Below are positions 1 to 8,732 of a stretch of 60,222 nucleotides of DNA, in pieces. The first letter of the stretch is position 1. Each line of letters starts with the position of its first letter. Source of the stretch: Lachnospiraceae bacterium (GTDB lineage: Bacteria > Bacillota > Clostridia > Lachnospirales > Lachnospiraceae); the NCBI GenBank assembly GCA_017438775.1, contig JAFRUR010000061.1, positions 1 through 60,222 of the forward strand. The letters run 5' to 3'. Made by a program: the position numbers and the translations under genes. The notes under the pieces were generated by a model that was not told the DNA's origin, made no database searches, and was given only the letters and a program-made list of their open reading frames with translations.

Positions 1-383
1 CCCTGGTCGCCGGCGCCGGTCGTGGCTTCGGCGTCCTCGCCGCGGGTCTCCAGGGCGTTGTCCACGCCCATGGCGATGTCGGGCGACTGGGTGTGCAGGG
101 CCACCTCGATATTCAGCTTGTCCGGGTCAAAGCCGGTCTCGCGGCTGTCATACCCGATCTTCCGCACGGTGTCGCGCACGATCTTGTCCACGTCGATCTT
201 TGCCTTCGTGGTGATCTCGCCGATCACGAGCACGCGGTTCGTGGCGGCGGCCGTCTCGCAGGCCACGCGGCTCATCGGATCCTGCGCGAGGCAGGCGTAC
301 AGCACCGCGTCCGAGATCTGGTCGCAGACCTTGTCCGGATGTCCTTCCGTGACCGATTCCGAAGTGAATAAAAAGCGTTCCAT
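1..383 (-). CDS. metK: S-adenosylmethionine synthetase, N-terminal part (window edge)
   Basis: MetK makes S-adenosylmethionine from methionine and ATP in the cytosol. The 127 residues present begin [18 protein letters not shown], the family's N-terminal signature, followed by [17 protein letters not shown] and the [10 protein letters not shown] segment that closes the first domain. The family is about 390-400 residues, so roughly two thirds of the protein lies beyond the left edge; nothing here looks broken. The ATG at 383-381 is preceded by AGAAGGAGA, a strong ribosome binding site. Upstream on the same strand lie a promoter, a SAM-I riboswitch and an intrinsic terminator, so the gene is very likely shut off when its product is abundant. 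Confidence 0.97.
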   Translation of the reverse strand, partial: MERFLFTSESVTEGHPDKVCDQISDAVLYACLAQDPMSRVACETAAATNRVLVIGEITTKAKIDVDKIVRDTVRKIGYDSRETGFDPDKLNIEVALHTQSPDIAMGVDNALETRGEDAEATTGAGDQ

Positions 384-470
384 ACTGTCTCCTTCTGTCT
401 GAATGACTCCGCCGCAGGGCCGAAAAGCCCGGCCGCATCTTCGCGGCGGATGACCGGCTGTATCTCTATG

Positions 471-498
471 AAAAAAGCGGCCCGCAAAAGCGGACCGC
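471..498 (-). terminator. Riboswitch-controlled terminator of metK
   Basis: On the minus strand a 9-bp stem (GCGGTCCGC with GCGGGCCGC, one G-U pair) closes a short TTTTG loop and is followed by six T residues. It lies between the SAM-I aptamer and the metK start, the expected place for the expression platform. Confidence 0.85.
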
Positions 499-522
499 AA
501 ACCATGTTCCTGTTTTCGGCTC

Positions 523-620
523 CTCTTATTGCTCGATTTCTCGCTCAGGTTAGCACCTTCCCGCGCACGGGGGTTGCTGCGGCTTCACAGATCCTATGTA
601 TCTCCACCGCTCTGAATAAG
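523..620 (-). promoter_or_regulatory. SAM-I (S-box) riboswitch upstream of metK
   Basis: Read on the minus strand, the aptamer starts CTTATTCAGAGCGGTGGAG, continues with GAAGCCGCAGCAACC and AAGGTGCTAACCTGAGC, and ends AATAAG, which pairs with the first CTTATT to close helix P1. These are the conserved S-box core segments in the right order. SAM binding is expected to favour the downstream terminator at 498-471 and repress metK. Recognition is from the consensus; a covariance-model score would settle details of the helices. Confidence 0.95.
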
Positions 621-650
621 ATGAGGTCCGTATGAAGTTGTGCGTGGCTA

Positions 651-679
651 ATCTTACACGTTAACCAATCAGAATGCAA
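651..679 (-). promoter_or_regulatory. Promoter of the metK leader
   Basis: Minus strand: TTGCAT at 679-674, exactly 17 bp, then TAAGAT at 656-651. The expected start of transcription is about 644, some 25 nt before the riboswitch. Confidence 0.7.
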
Positions 680-836
680 GCCCCCAAATCACGATTTTCG
701 CAAGTTTTCCTCCAGACGTCCGCAAACCCGCCCGAAATTGTGCGTTTTTGCGCTTTTTCGGCCCGCGCGGCAGTGATTCTCCTGCCAACTGCTACCGTGA
801 CCGCGACACCTTCCTGCCTTCGCTCTGCGGACACAT

Positions 837-957
837 GGTCCTGCTGCCGCGACCTTGGCGCCCGGCGGAAGCCCCTCCTGCACGCCGGTCCTGCTGCCGT
901 GACCGCGGCGCCCGGCCGCAGGTCTGCGGGCGCGCCGGTCCTGCTGCCGCGCCGCCC
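837..957. repeat. Degenerate 50-bp tandem repeat in the metK-murA gap
   Basis: The phrase GGTCCTGCTGCCG recurs at 837, 887 and 937, exactly 50 bp apart, and the first two units also share GACC..GGCGCCCGGC. A weaker related segment occurs near 785. Because 50 is not a multiple of three and no open frame here has a ribosome binding site, the repeat looks non-coding. Apart from it, the metK promoter and the murA terminator, I see nothing else between 680 and 970. Confidence 0.65.
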
Positions 958-971
958 TGCGTTCCCTGCAC

Positions 972-1002
972 AAAAAAGGACCCGCCGCTTCCGGCAGGTC
1001 CT
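972..1002 (-). terminator. Terminator of murA
   Basis: Minus strand: GGACCTGCCG, loop GAAG, CGGCGGGTCC, then TTTTTT; a 10-bp stem with one G-U pair directly downstream of the murA stop codon. Confidence 0.9.
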
Positions 1003-1037
1003 TTGCTTTCTGTATGTATGTGTCCGGCCGCGCGGGA

Positions 1038-2330
1038 TCACCCGATCTTGAGCCGGAAGCGGGCCGCCTCGCGCTCGCTCTCGACCATCTCGATCACGGC
1101 GCCCAGGCCCTGGAGTTTCTTTTCGAAATTTTCGTAGCCGCGCTGGATGTAGGTGATGTCGTCCACCACGGTGTAGCCGTCCGCCGTCAGGCCCGCGATC
1201 ACGAGGGCCGCGCCGGCGCGCAGGTCCGGGGCGCTCACGGTGGCGCCGGTGAAGCCGCGCACGCCGTCGATCACGGCGACGCTGCCTTCCACGCGGATGT
1301 CGCAGCCCATGCGGGTGAGCTCGTCCACGTATTTGAAGCGGTTTTCAAAGATGCTCTCCGTGACGATGCTGGTGCCCTCCGCGAGGGCCAGGGCCACGGT
1401 GAACTGCGGCTGCATGTCCGTCGGGAAGCCCGGGTACGGCAGGGTCTTGATCTGGGTGTGGCGCAGGCGGCGCTTCGCGACCACGCGCACCGCATCGTCC
1501 TCCTCCATGACCTCGCAGCCCATCTCCGCGAGCTTCGCGCTGATGGATTCCAGATGCTTCGGGATGACGTTGCGCACGACCACGTCTCCGTGGGTCGCGG
1601 CGGCGGCCACCATGAAGGTGCCGGCCTCGATCTGGTCGGGGATGATGGAGTACTCCGTCCCGTGGAGGCGGTTCACGCCGCGGATGCGGATGACGTCCGT
1701 GCCGGCGCCCTTGATGTTCGCGCCCATGCTGTTGAGCATGTTGGCGACGTCGACGACATGGGGCTCCTTCGCGGAGTTCTCAATGATGGTGGTGCCCTCC
1801 GCCAAGGAGGCGGCCAGCATCACGTTGATGGTCGCGCCGACGGACACCACGTCCATGTAGATGTGGCTGCCCTTCAGGTGGTCCGCCTGCACGATGACCA
1901 TGCCGCGCTCGATCGAGTAGCGGCCGCCCAGGGCCAGAAAGCCCTTGAGGTGCTGGTCGATGGGACGTGTGCCGATATTGCACCCGCCCGGCAGAGCCAC
2001 TTCCGCATGCTTGTATTTTCCGAGAAGCGCGCCCAGAAGATAGTAAGACGCGCGAATCTTGCGGATATATTCGGAATTCACGGTGATCGTGGAAATGGTG
2101 CTCCCGATGATCCGCACCGTGTGGCGGTCGATTCTCTCCACCACGGCGCCGATCTCCGCGATCGCCTGCAGCAGCACGTTGATGTCGCGCACATCGGGGA
2201 GATTCTCGATGACGACGGGCTCGTCCGACATCACGGCAGCCGCAATGATTCCAAGCGCGGCATTTTTCGCCCCGCCGACGCACACCTCGCCGACCAGGGG
2301 AATGCCGCCCTTCATGATATATTGCTGCAT
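1038..2330 (-). CDS. murA: UDP-N-acetylglucosamine 1-carboxyvinyltransferase
   Basis: Catalyses the first committed step of peptidoglycan synthesis, transfer of enolpyruvate from PEP to UDP-GlcNAc, in the cytosol; target of fosfomycin. The 430-residue length fits the family. Visible signatures are GGAKNAALGI near the N-terminus (substrate lysine) and PGGCNIGTRPIDQH with the catalytic cysteine whose alkylation by fosfomycin inactivates the enzyme. The frame extends five codons further upstream (MEGAN), but ATG 2330-2328 is preferred because GGAAGGTG lies seven bases before it. The gene is monocistronic, with its own promoter and terminator. Firmicutes often carry two copies (murA/murZ); which one this is cannot be told from the window. 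Confidence 0.95.
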   Translation of the reverse strand: MQQYIMKGGIPLVGEVCVGGAKNAALGIIAAAVMSDEPVVIENLPDVRDINVLLQAIAEIGAVVERIDRHTVRIIGSTISTITVNSEYIRKIRASYYLLGALLGKYKHAEVALPGGCNIGTRPIDQHLKGFLALGGRYSIERGMVIVQADHLKGSHIYMDVVSVGATINVMLAASLAEGTTIIENSAKEPHVVDVANMLNSMGANIKGAGTDVIRIRGVNRLHGTEYSIIPDQIEAGTFMVAAAATHGDVVVRNVIPKHLESISAKLAEMGCEVMEEDDAVRVVAKRRLRHTQIKTLPYPGFPTDMQPQFTVALALAEGTSIVTESIFENRFKYVDELTRMGCDIRVEGSVAVIDGVRGFTGATVSAPDLRAGAALVIAGLTADGYTVVDDITYIQRGYENFEKKLQGLGAVIEMVESEREAARFRLKIG

Positions 2331-2392
2331 ATTCGCACCTTCCAAAAACCCTATTCGGTCCGGGGACAGACTTTCCCTGGGATATTACTGGT

Positions 2393-2421
2393 ATCATAGC
2401 ACCACGCCGCACGATTGTAAA
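2393..2421 (-). promoter_or_regulatory. Promoter of murA
   Basis: Minus strand: TTTACA at 2421-2416, 17-bp spacer, TATGAT at 2398-2393. Confidence 0.7.
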
Positions 2422-2544
2422 GTCTTCCCCCCGATCTGCCGACATCAAAATATTGTGGCATGTTCCCAAAAAATGCCATCCGCATACACCGTATCTTGTG
2501 CATGCGGCCCGAAAGCAGTCCGCTTCCTGCCGGGAACTGACGTC

Positions 2545-2573
2545 TTGCCAGTGTCCGCCAAAAGCGATAGAAT
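2545..2573 (+). promoter_or_regulatory. Promoter abutting the start of the 2580 gene
   Basis: TTGCCA at 2545-2550, 17-bp spacer, TAGAAT at 2568-2573. Transcription would begin about seven bases on, at or next to the ATG at 2580, and no Shine-Dalgarno sequence precedes that ATG, so the mRNA may be leaderless. Confidence 0.6.
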
Positions 2574-2579
2574 GGGCAT

Positions 2580-5108
2580 ATGAAACGGTACGGAAAACTC
2601 ATCTTCTTTCATATCGTCGTGTTCTTCCTGGTGGTGGCCCTCACCGTCTGGGCGGATTCGCGCGCGGAGGCGGGCAGCGCCGTCAGCGTCCGCATGGAAT
2701 CGCCCACCCTCCCGGTGGTCTTTGCCCAAAGCGGAGACCTCGCGGTCAACCCTCTGCGCGGGTACGTCCAGGAGATGCGCCAGGCCTTCGTGCACGCGCC
2801 GGTCACCCCGCTTTCGGAGGACCTCTCCCTTCTCTTCCAGGTGCGCGCCGCGGGCGGCGTCAAGGGCGCCTCCTACCGCATCTGGTCCGAGGACATGAGC
2901 CGCCTCGTCGAGGAGGGCACGGCGCAGAAAGAGGAGGACGCGGAGGGGCTCCGCCTTCTCTGCTGCCTTCAGAATCTCTATCAGACCGGAAGCACCTACC
3001 GCATGGCCCTCACCCTCGACCTGGGCGAGAAAAGCGCGGTCTATTACACGCGCCTCTACCGCGGCACCGGGGAACACGATGCGCAGATGTTTGCCTTCGC
3101 GCGGTTCTTCTCGGACAACACCTTCGCGGCGGACGGCGGCCAGGCCCTGATCCCCTATCTGGAGACGGATACCTCCGCGGACCCGCAAACCCTGGCCGAC
3201 GTGAACATCCACTCCACCTTAAATCAGATCACCTGGGGCGGCCTCGACCCCGTGAAGAGCGACGACGAGGAGATCTATATTACGGAGCTGGGCGACACCT
3301 ACGCCTCCTACGTCTTCCGCTACACCGTCACGGCGCCCGGCACCGGCGGCCGCACCGCCTCCTACCGCGTGCGCGAGGCCTACACCATCCGCTGGAGCAA
3401 GGTGCGCTGCTACGTCATGGACTTCTCGCGCACCATGGACGAGATCTTCCGGCCGGAGCTCACCGTCTCGGTCGGCACGACGCTGGACCTTGGCATCCGC
3501 TCCGACGGTGACGTCACCGCGGCGTCCGCCGCAAACGGCAACTACATCTGCCTGATCGAAAACGGCGACCTCTGGATCTACGACCGGCGCGGCGGCCAGC
3601 TCTCGCGCGTCTTCTCCTTCGCGGAGGAGGAGGACATGCTGCGCTCCGGCTACGACGCCCACGGCCTGCGCCTGGTGCGCACCGGGACGGACGGCAGCTG
3701 CGATTTCGCTGTGTACGGATACTTCAACCGCGGCCCGCACGAGGGCACCTGCGGCATGGCCCTCTACCACTACGACCGCTCGGGGCGCGCCCTCTCGGAG
3801 ACCTTCTTCGTCCCCTCGGACGTCCCGTACGAGGTCATGGCGGCCTCGCTGGATCAGTTCTTCTATGTGACCGAAGACGGTGTCCTCTACTGGCTGCAGG
3901 ACGGCGCCGTCCGCTCCCTGGACTTTGACGGCGGGGAGTGTTCCTCCCTGACCGGCCCCTTATCGCGCGGCTCCATGGCCGCCGCGGCGGACCGCTCCGC
4001 CCTGGCCTGGACCGAGGGAAGCGACCCGCGCCGCGCCTCCTCCATGACGGTGCTGTACTTAAAGGACGCCGTCTCGCGCACCGTCACCGCCCCCGCCGGG
4101 ATGTATCTCCAGCCCGTGGCCTTCCTCGGCGAGGACCTGGTCTACGGCCTGGCCGCGGCGGGCGACGTTCCGGAGGACGCCTATGACGCCTTCCCCTTCC
4201 CGATGACCCGCCTGATGATCGTCTCCAAAGAGGGCCAGACCATCGGCGCCTACGACCCGCCCGGCGTCTACGTGACCGGCGCCCAGACGGCGGGCACGCG
4301 CCTCGCCCTGACACGCGCCATCAAGACGGAGACCGGCTTTGCGGAGACGACGCCGGACGCCCTGATCCAGAGCGACCCGGAGGCCCCGAAGGAGACCACG
4401 CCCGTAAAGACCGCCCAGGATTCAAAGCGCATGAAGGTCACCCAGCTCACCCTCTCGAGCGACGCGCCCGTGAGGAGCTTCTCCGTGACCGCGACCCGCA
4501 CCTTTGCGTACGACGCCTCCCGCATCCTCGTCCCCGACACCGCCGGGGACACCGGGCAGCAGTATTTCGCCTATGCCCGCGGCAGGCTCTTCGGCATCCA
4601 CTACCGCATCGCCGACGCCGTGGCACAGGTCTACACCCGCCTGGGCTCCGTCACCGACGCTTCCGGCCGCGTGGTCTGGACGCGCCAGACCCGCCCCGCG
4701 GAACTCACGGTCTCCTTCACGGAATACCCGGCCGGGGAGACGGTGCGCGAGGCCGAGACGGCCTGCCTGCAGATGATGATCCAGCGCGGCGGCACCGGCA
4801 TCGCCCGGGACCTGATGCGCGACCACGGCAATCTCTTTGACGCCCTCTCCGCCGCCACGGGCGGCCGGGCCCTGCGCCTGTCGGGCCTCACCGTCGCCCA
4901 GCTGATCAACGGGTACCTGTCCGCCGGCACGCCCATCTTCGCGCGCCTCGCCGACGGCTCGCCCCTGCTGATCATCGGGTACGACGCCTTCAACGTGGTC
5001 CTGTACAACCCGCAGACAGGCGTGACTTACAAGATGGGCCAGGAGACCGCCCAGAACACTTTCGAGACCGCCGGCAGCTTTTTCATCGGATTCCTGCCGC
5101 AGAAATAA
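2580..5108 (+). CDS. Large membrane-anchored protein of unknown function with C39-like C-terminus
   Basis: I do not recognise this 842-residue protein. It starts with a charged tail and one hydrophobic segment (about residues 6-25, [14 protein letters not shown] type), giving a single-pass anchor with the bulk outside the cell. The middle has repeated short beta-strand motifs such as [18 protein letters not shown] and [13 protein letters not shown] that resemble beta-propeller blades. The last ~110 residues ([17 protein letters not shown]...[19 protein letters not shown]) match the layout of C39-like peptidase domains, but I see no catalytic Cys-His pair where expected, so it may be a binding rather than a cleaving module. 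A Pro/Thr-rich stretch near residue 600 separates the two parts. Flanked by murA (divergent) and glpK. Confidence 0.8.
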   Translation: MKRYGKLIFFHIVVFFLVVALTVWADSRAEAGSAVSVRMESPTLPVVFAQSGDLAVNPLRGYVQEMRQAFVHAPVTPLSEDLSLLFQVRAAGGVKGASYRIWSEDMSRLVEEGTAQKEEDAEGLRLLCCLQNLYQTGSTYRMALTLDLGEKSAVYYTRLYRGTGEHDAQMFAFARFFSDNTFAADGGQALIPYLETDTSADPQTLADVNIHSTLNQITWGGLDPVKSDDEEIYITELGDTYASYVFRYTVTAPGTGGRTASYRVREAYTIRWSKVRCYVMDFSRTMDEIFRPELTVSVGTTLDLGIRSDGDVTAASAANGNYICLIENGDLWIYDRRGGQLSRVFSFAEEEDMLRSGYDAHGLRLVRTGTDGSCDFAVYGYFNRGPHEGTCGMALYHYDRSGRALSETFFVPSDVPYEVMAASLDQFFYVTEDGVLYWLQDGAVRSLDFDGGECSSLTGPLSRGSMAAAADRSALAWTEGSDPRRASSMTVLYLKDAVSRTVTAPAGMYLQPVAFLGEDLVYGLAAAGDVPEDAYDAFPFPMTRLMIVSKEGQTIGAYDPPGVYVTGAQTAGTRLALTRAIKTETGFAETTPDALIQSDPEAPKETTPVKTAQDSKRMKVTQLTLSSDAPVRSFSVTATRTFAYDASRILVPDTAGDTGQQYFAYARGRLFGIHYRIADAVAQVYTRLGSVTDASGRVVWTRQTRPAELTVSFTEYPAGETVREAETACLQMMIQRGGTGIARDLMRDHGNLFDALSAATGGRALRLSGLTVAQLINGYLSAGTPIFARLADGSPLLIIGYDAFNVVLYNPQTGVTYKMGQETAQNTFETAGSFFIGFLPQK

Positions 5109-5214
5109 GCGCCCCGCGGGGCGCGGGATCCGCACGTCCGCCGCGGCCGGCCGGCCCGGCATCATCACCCCGCCGTCCCTTCGGACCGGCACAAACAGAA
5201 TCAAGGAGGCTCTC

Positions 5215-6717
5215 ATGCGCTACGTCATGGCACTGGACCAGGGAACGACCAGTTCCCGCTGTATTCTCTTCGATCACGCCGGCAACCCCGCGAGCGTTGC
5301 CCAGAAGGAATTCAGGCAGCACTACCCGAAGCCCGGCTGGGTCGAGCACAACGCCATGGAGATCTGGTCCACCCAGTACGCCGTGGCCATGGAGGCCATG
5401 GCCCGCATTCACGCGACGCCGGAGGACATTGCCGCCATCGGCATCACCAACCAGAGAGAGACCACGGTGGTCTGGGACAGGAACACCGGCGAGCCCGTCT
5501 GTCCCGCCATCGTCTGGCAGTGCCGCCGCACCGCGCCCATGGTGGACGAACTGGTGGCCGCAGGCCTGGGCGATACCATCCGCGAGCGCACCGGCCTGGT
5601 GCCCGACGCCTACTTCTCCGGCACCAAGATCTGCTGGATCCTGGACAACGTCCCCGGCGCCCGCGAGCGGGCCGAGGCCGGAGACCTCCTCTTCGGCACC
5701 ATCGATACCTGGCTCATCTGGAAGCTGACGGGCGGGCAGGTCCACGCCACGGACTACACCAACGCCTCCCGCACCATGCTCTTCGACATCCACCGCCTGG
5801 CCTGGGACGAGGAGCTCTGCGCCGCGATGCGCGTGCCCATGAGCATGCTGCCCCGCGTGCAGGCCTCCGGGAGCCTTTTCGGCGAGACCGAGGCCGGCAT
5901 GTTCGGCGACGGCGCCCGCATCCCCATCGCCGGCGTGGCCGGGGACCAGCAGGCCGCCCTCTTCGGCCAGTGCTGCTTTGAAAAAGGTGAGGTCAAGAAC
6001 ACCTACGGCACCGGCTGCTTCCTGCTCATGCACACCGGCTCCGAGCCCGTGCACTCCGGGCACGGACTCATCACCACCGTCGCCGCCTCCCGGGAGGGCG
6101 AAAAGGCCTACGCCCTGGAGGGCTCGGTCTTCGTGGCCGGCGCTGCCGTGCAGTGGCTTCGCGACGAGCTGCGCATGATCCAGAGCGCCACGGAATCCCA
6201 GTCCTACGCGGAGCACGTGCCGGACACCGCCGGCGTGTACGTCGTCCCCGCCTTCACGGGCCTGGGCGCTCCCTACTGGGATCCCTACGCCCGCGGCGCC
6301 ATTCTGGGACTCACCCGCGGCGCGAAGAAGGAGCACCTGATCCGCGCGGTGCTCGAATCCCTGGCCTACCAGACCGCCGACGTGGTCCGCGCCATGGAGC
6401 AGGACGCCGGCGCGCCCCTAAAGCTCCTCAAGGTGGACGGCGGCGCGAGCGCGAACAACTTCCTCATGGGCTTCCAGGCCGATATCCTGGGCTCCGAGGT
6501 GACCCGTCCCCTCTGCGTGGAGACCACCGCCCTGGGCGCGGCCTATCTGGCCGGCCTGACCGTGGGCTTCTGGAAAAACCGCGAGGACGTGAAGCAGAAC
6601 TGGGGCGCGGAGCGCACCTTCGTGCCGAAGATGGACGAGGCGACGCGCGAAAAGCGCCTGCGCGGCTGGCACCGCGCCGTGAAATGCGCGATGGACTGGG
6701 CCAGGGAAGAGGACTGA
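5215..6717 (+). CDS. glpK: Glycerol kinase
   Basis: Phosphorylates glycerol with ATP to glycerol-3-phosphate, feeding glycolysis and lipid synthesis. The 500-residue length is typical. Signatures of the FGGY kinase family are LDQGTTSSR at the N-terminus (phosphate binding), [12 protein letters not shown], and [16 protein letters not shown] near residue 405. It starts at an ATG preceded by AAGGAGG. No glycerol facilitator or glycerol-3-phosphate dehydrogenase is adjacent, which is unusual for a glp locus; the gene stands alone between an unknown membrane protein gene and a bidirectional terminator. Confidence 0.97.
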   Translation: MRYVMALDQGTTSSRCILFDHAGNPASVAQKEFRQHYPKPGWVEHNAMEIWSTQYAVAMEAMARIHATPEDIAAIGITNQRETTVVWDRNTGEPVCPAIVWQCRRTAPMVDELVAAGLGDTIRERTGLVPDAYFSGTKICWILDNVPGARERAEAGDLLFGTIDTWLIWKLTGGQVHATDYTNASRTMLFDIHRLAWDEELCAAMRVPMSMLPRVQASGSLFGETEAGMFGDGARIPIAGVAGDQQAALFGQCCFEKGEVKNTYGTGCFLLMHTGSEPVHSGHGLITTVAASREGEKAYALEGSVFVAGAAVQWLRDELRMIQSATESQSYAEHVPDTAGVYVVPAFTGLGAPYWDPYARGAILGLTRGAKKEHLIRAVLESLAYQTADVVRAMEQDAGAPLKLLKVDGGASANNFLMGFQADILGSEVTRPLCVETTALGAAYLAGLTVGFWKNREDVKQNWGAERTFVPKMDEATREKRLRGWHRAVKCAMDWAREED

Positions 6718-6744
6718 GCGCGTCCGGGGCAGTAAAGGAATCAA

Positions 6745-6778
6745 AAGAGCGCAGCCGCGATGGCTGCGCTCTTGTTCA
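6745..6778. terminator. Bidirectional terminator between glpK and the VTT gene
   Basis: A perfect 12-bp stem (AAGAGCGCAGCC with GGCTGCGCTCTT), 5-nt loop. Followed by TTGTT on the plus strand and TTTTGATT on the minus strand, so it can serve both converging genes. Confidence 0.85.
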
Positions 6779-6793
6779 TGTTCCGGGCCGGAA

Positions 6794-6933
6794 TCAATAC
6801 GACGGCTCGATCGGACGGATGACGGTCGGGCTGTTGTTGTACTCTTCCGTGTACTTCCTCGCCGCCTCCATGGCCTTCGGCAGGGCCTCTGCGGTCTGCT
6901 CCGCCGTGGTCTGCGGCGCGGCCGTGCGCCGCG
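6794..6933 (-). other. Coding-like C-terminal tail of the VTT protein in a shifted frame
   Basis: Directly past the stop of the VTT gene, another reading frame runs open for about 45 codons: TRRTAAPQTTAEQTAEAL, then a charged stretch, ending NNSPTVIRPIEPSY and TGA at 6796-6794. It has no start codon with a ribosome binding site of its own and looks like the soluble tail of the upstream protein, separated by a one-base shift near 6934-6945. Either a frameshift mutation, a sequencing error, or programmed frameshifting would explain it. Confidence 0.5.
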
Positions 6934-7557
6934 TCACTTCCGGATGACCGCGCCTCCCAGGCTGTAAACCAGGATGGACGGGATCTTGCAGAAGAGCAGG
7001 ATCAGCACGAAGTGGCGGAACTTCATCGGCGAAGCCCCTGCGATCATGCAGAGCAGGTCGTCCGGCATGAACGGAATCAGGATGGCGACGGCGAAAAACA
7101 GGGTGTATTTCTTCTCGCCCTGACGGAACTTTTCCTCGTACTTCGCGATCTGTTCCGGCTCCGCGAAATTCTCGATAAAGGGTTTGCCGAGCTTTCTGGC
7201 CAGAAGGAAGGCGATGGTGGAGCCCGCGCAGATGCCGATCATGTTGTAGATGAACCCCCAGACCGGTCCGAAGAAGATGACGCCCGCCGTCAGACAGGCC
7301 CCGCCGGGCACCACGGGCACCACGATCTGGATCAGGTGCACCAGCAGGAAGAGGATGGGCGCCCACGGGCCCGCCTTTTTCAGCACCGCGTCGATGGCCT
7401 CGCGGTCCGTGAAGAACCCGCTCCAGATTCCCCAGATACCGGCGATCACCACGAGGACCAGGCCGATCACCGAGATGATCTTCATGGCGCGCTGGCGCTT
7501 TTTCTTTTTCTCCTGCAGGAGACGGTCGTCCTGCGGGGGGGTGTTCGTTTCGTTCAT
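6934..7557 (-). CDS. TVP38/TMEM64 (VTT/DedA-like) membrane protein
   Basis: A 207-residue multi-pass membrane protein of the VTT (SNARE-associated Golgi/DedA-like) family; relatives move or scramble lipids, though this member's substrate cannot be told. After a charged N-terminus (KKKKRQR) come hydrophobic segments near residues 27-47, 65-85 and 95-120. The signature GGACLTAGVIFFGPVWGF lies about residues 82-100, and FMPDDLLCMIAGASPM carries the second family motif. ATG 7557-7555 follows AAAGGATC. The frame closes right after GGAVIRK, earlier than most relatives, and a coding-like tail continues in another frame (6933-6794). Transcribed from its own promoter, divergent from trmO. Confidence 0.85.
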   Translation of the reverse strand: MNETNTPPQDDRLLQEKKKKRQRAMKIISVIGLVLVVIAGIWGIWSGFFTDREAIDAVLKKAGPWAPILFLLVHLIQIVVPVVPGGACLTAGVIFFGPVWGFIYNMIGICAGSTIAFLLARKLGKPFIENFAEPEQIAKYEEKFRQGEKKYTLFFAVAILIPFMPDDLLCMIAGASPMKFRHFVLILLFCKIPSILVYSLGGAVIRK

Positions 7558-7617
7558 GTGCGGTTTTGGATCCTTTCTGTCTGCCGGCCGCGCTTTGCCG
7601 CGGCCCGCGCAGCCTCT

Positions 7618-7646
7618 ATGATACGAGTTTTTGCCCTTCTTGGCAA
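7618..7646 (-). promoter_or_regulatory. Promoter of the VTT gene
   Basis: Minus strand: TTGCCA at 7646-7641, 17-bp spacer, TATCAT at 7623-7618. It lies back to back with the trmO promoter in a 315-bp divergent gap that holds no other feature I can support. Confidence 0.7.
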
Positions 7647-7662
7647 GGGGCACGGTTTTGCT

Positions 7663-7691
7663 TTGCCTGCCCGCGTCCGGGATGATATACT
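7663..7691 (+). promoter_or_regulatory. Promoter of trmO
   Basis: TTGCCT at 7663-7668, 17-bp spacer, TATACT at 7686-7691, leaving a leader of about 175 nt before the gene. Confidence 0.65.
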
Positions 7692-7872
7692 GCAGAGGGA
7701 GACGCGCCCTTCCGCCTCCCTGCGGAAACACTTTTTGTCCCTCTGTTCCTGCAGCCGGAACCCGGCGCCGGCGGCTTCTTCCGTGCTGCTGCCCGGATCC
7801 GCAGCCGGCCCTCCCGTGAACATTCCCTGCTGCCCGCGATACAAGCATCTGCTCTCCCGAAAGAGGTTTTCC

Positions 7873-8580
7873 ATGTCAGCAAACGAATCTCCCTCGGCCG
7901 CGCCCCTGCCCCCGCTGCAGGTCATCGGCCATATCCGCACGGACTTCCCGGAGAAGTTCGGCGTCCCGCGCCAGAGCGGGATGACGGACCTGCCCGCCCG
8001 CGTCGTCCTCGATCCGCCCTACAACACGGCCGACGCCTTCCGCGGCATCGAGGCCTTTTCGCACGTCTGGCTCCTCTGGCTTTTTGACGAGGTGCCGGAC
8101 CGCGGCTTTTCCGCGACGGTGCGCCCGCCCAAGCTGGGCGGCAACGAGCGCGTCGGCGTCTTTGCTACCCGCTCCCCCTTCCGGCCCAACCGCATCGGCC
8201 TCTCCTGCGTGCGCCTTCTGTCCGTCGGCCGGGACCCGGCGCTCGGGACCTTCCTCACCGTCGCGGGCGCGGACGTGCGGGACATGACGCCCCTTCTGGA
8301 CATCAAGCCCTATCTCCCCTACGCGGACGCCCCCGCCGGCGCCGCGGGAGGCTTCGCGGAACCGCTCTCCGGCCTGCGTCTCCCGGTGTCCTTCGCCCCG
8401 GAGGCCGCGGCCGCGCTCTCCGAACCGGACCGCAGGGACCTGGCCGCCGTCCTCGCGCTGGATCCCCGCCCCGGCTACCAGGAGGACCCGGACCGCGTGT
8501 ACGCCATGAGTTTCCGCGGCCGCACGGTGCGGTTCCGGGCCGCGGGCGGAGAGATCCTCGTCACGCAGGCAGAACCGTAA
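7873..8580 (+). CDS. trmO: tRNA (N6-threonylcarbamoyladenosine-37) methyltransferase, TsaA/TrmO family
   Basis: TrmO uses S-adenosylmethionine to add a methyl group to t6A37 of tRNA-Thr. The 235-residue protein carries the TsaA domain (about residues 15-150): VIGHIRTDFPEKFGVPRQ, then FSHVWLLWLFDE, then GVFATRSPFRPNRIGLSC and LDIKPYLPYAD, all conserved in the family. The C-terminal ~60 residues with DPRPGYQEDPDR.YAMSF match the TrmO C-terminal domain. The ATG at 7873 follows AAAGAGG. The long open frame upstream in the same phase is antisense to the VTT gene and is not part of this protein. Confidence 0.9.
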   Translation: MSANESPSAAPLPPLQVIGHIRTDFPEKFGVPRQSGMTDLPARVVLDPPYNTADAFRGIEAFSHVWLLWLFDEVPDRGFSATVRPPKLGGNERVGVFATRSPFRPNRIGLSCVRLLSVGRDPALGTFLTVAGADVRDMTPLLDIKPYLPYADAPAGAAGGFAEPLSGLRLPVSFAPEAAAALSEPDRRDLAAVLALDPRPGYQEDPDRVYAMSFRGRTVRFRAAGGEILVTQAEP

Positions 8581-8602
8581 ATGAACTATTGTTCATAAAA
8601 AA

Positions 8603-8634
8603 TTGTAAACTTTCTGCAAAAAACAGGTTTACAA
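8603..8634 (+). promoter_or_regulatory. BirA (biotin repressor) operator before bioY
   Basis: TTGTAAAC at 8603-8610 and its inverted copy GTTTACAA at 8627-8634 are separated by 16 bp, matching the known BirA box (TTGTAAACC and GGTTTACAA with a 14-15-bp gap). The right half covers the -35 element of the bioY promoter, so biotin-loaded BirA would block transcription. Confidence 0.85.
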
Positions 8635-8656
8635 TTCCGCCTCTCCATGCTATACT
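8628..8656 (+). promoter_or_regulatory. Promoter of bioY
   Basis: TTTACA at 8628-8633, 17-bp spacer, TATACT at 8651-8656; the -35 lies inside the right arm of the BirA operator. Confidence 0.8.
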
Positions 8657-8732
8657 TACGCCATAACACCACCTGCGCTCTGCGATGTTCCATTAGTCGC
8701 GGGGCGCTCCCTTATATCACAGAGGTTTTTCC

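Noticed and set aside
661..1041. Arg/Pro-rich frames on both strands between metK and murA
   Set aside because: They cross the murA terminator and the 50-bp repeat, change frame between repeat units and have no start signals.
5109..5124. GCGCCCCGCGGGGCGC palindrome after the 842-residue protein gene as a terminator
   Set aside because: No T run follows and the perfect palindrome leaves no loop without breaking pairs; too weak to call.
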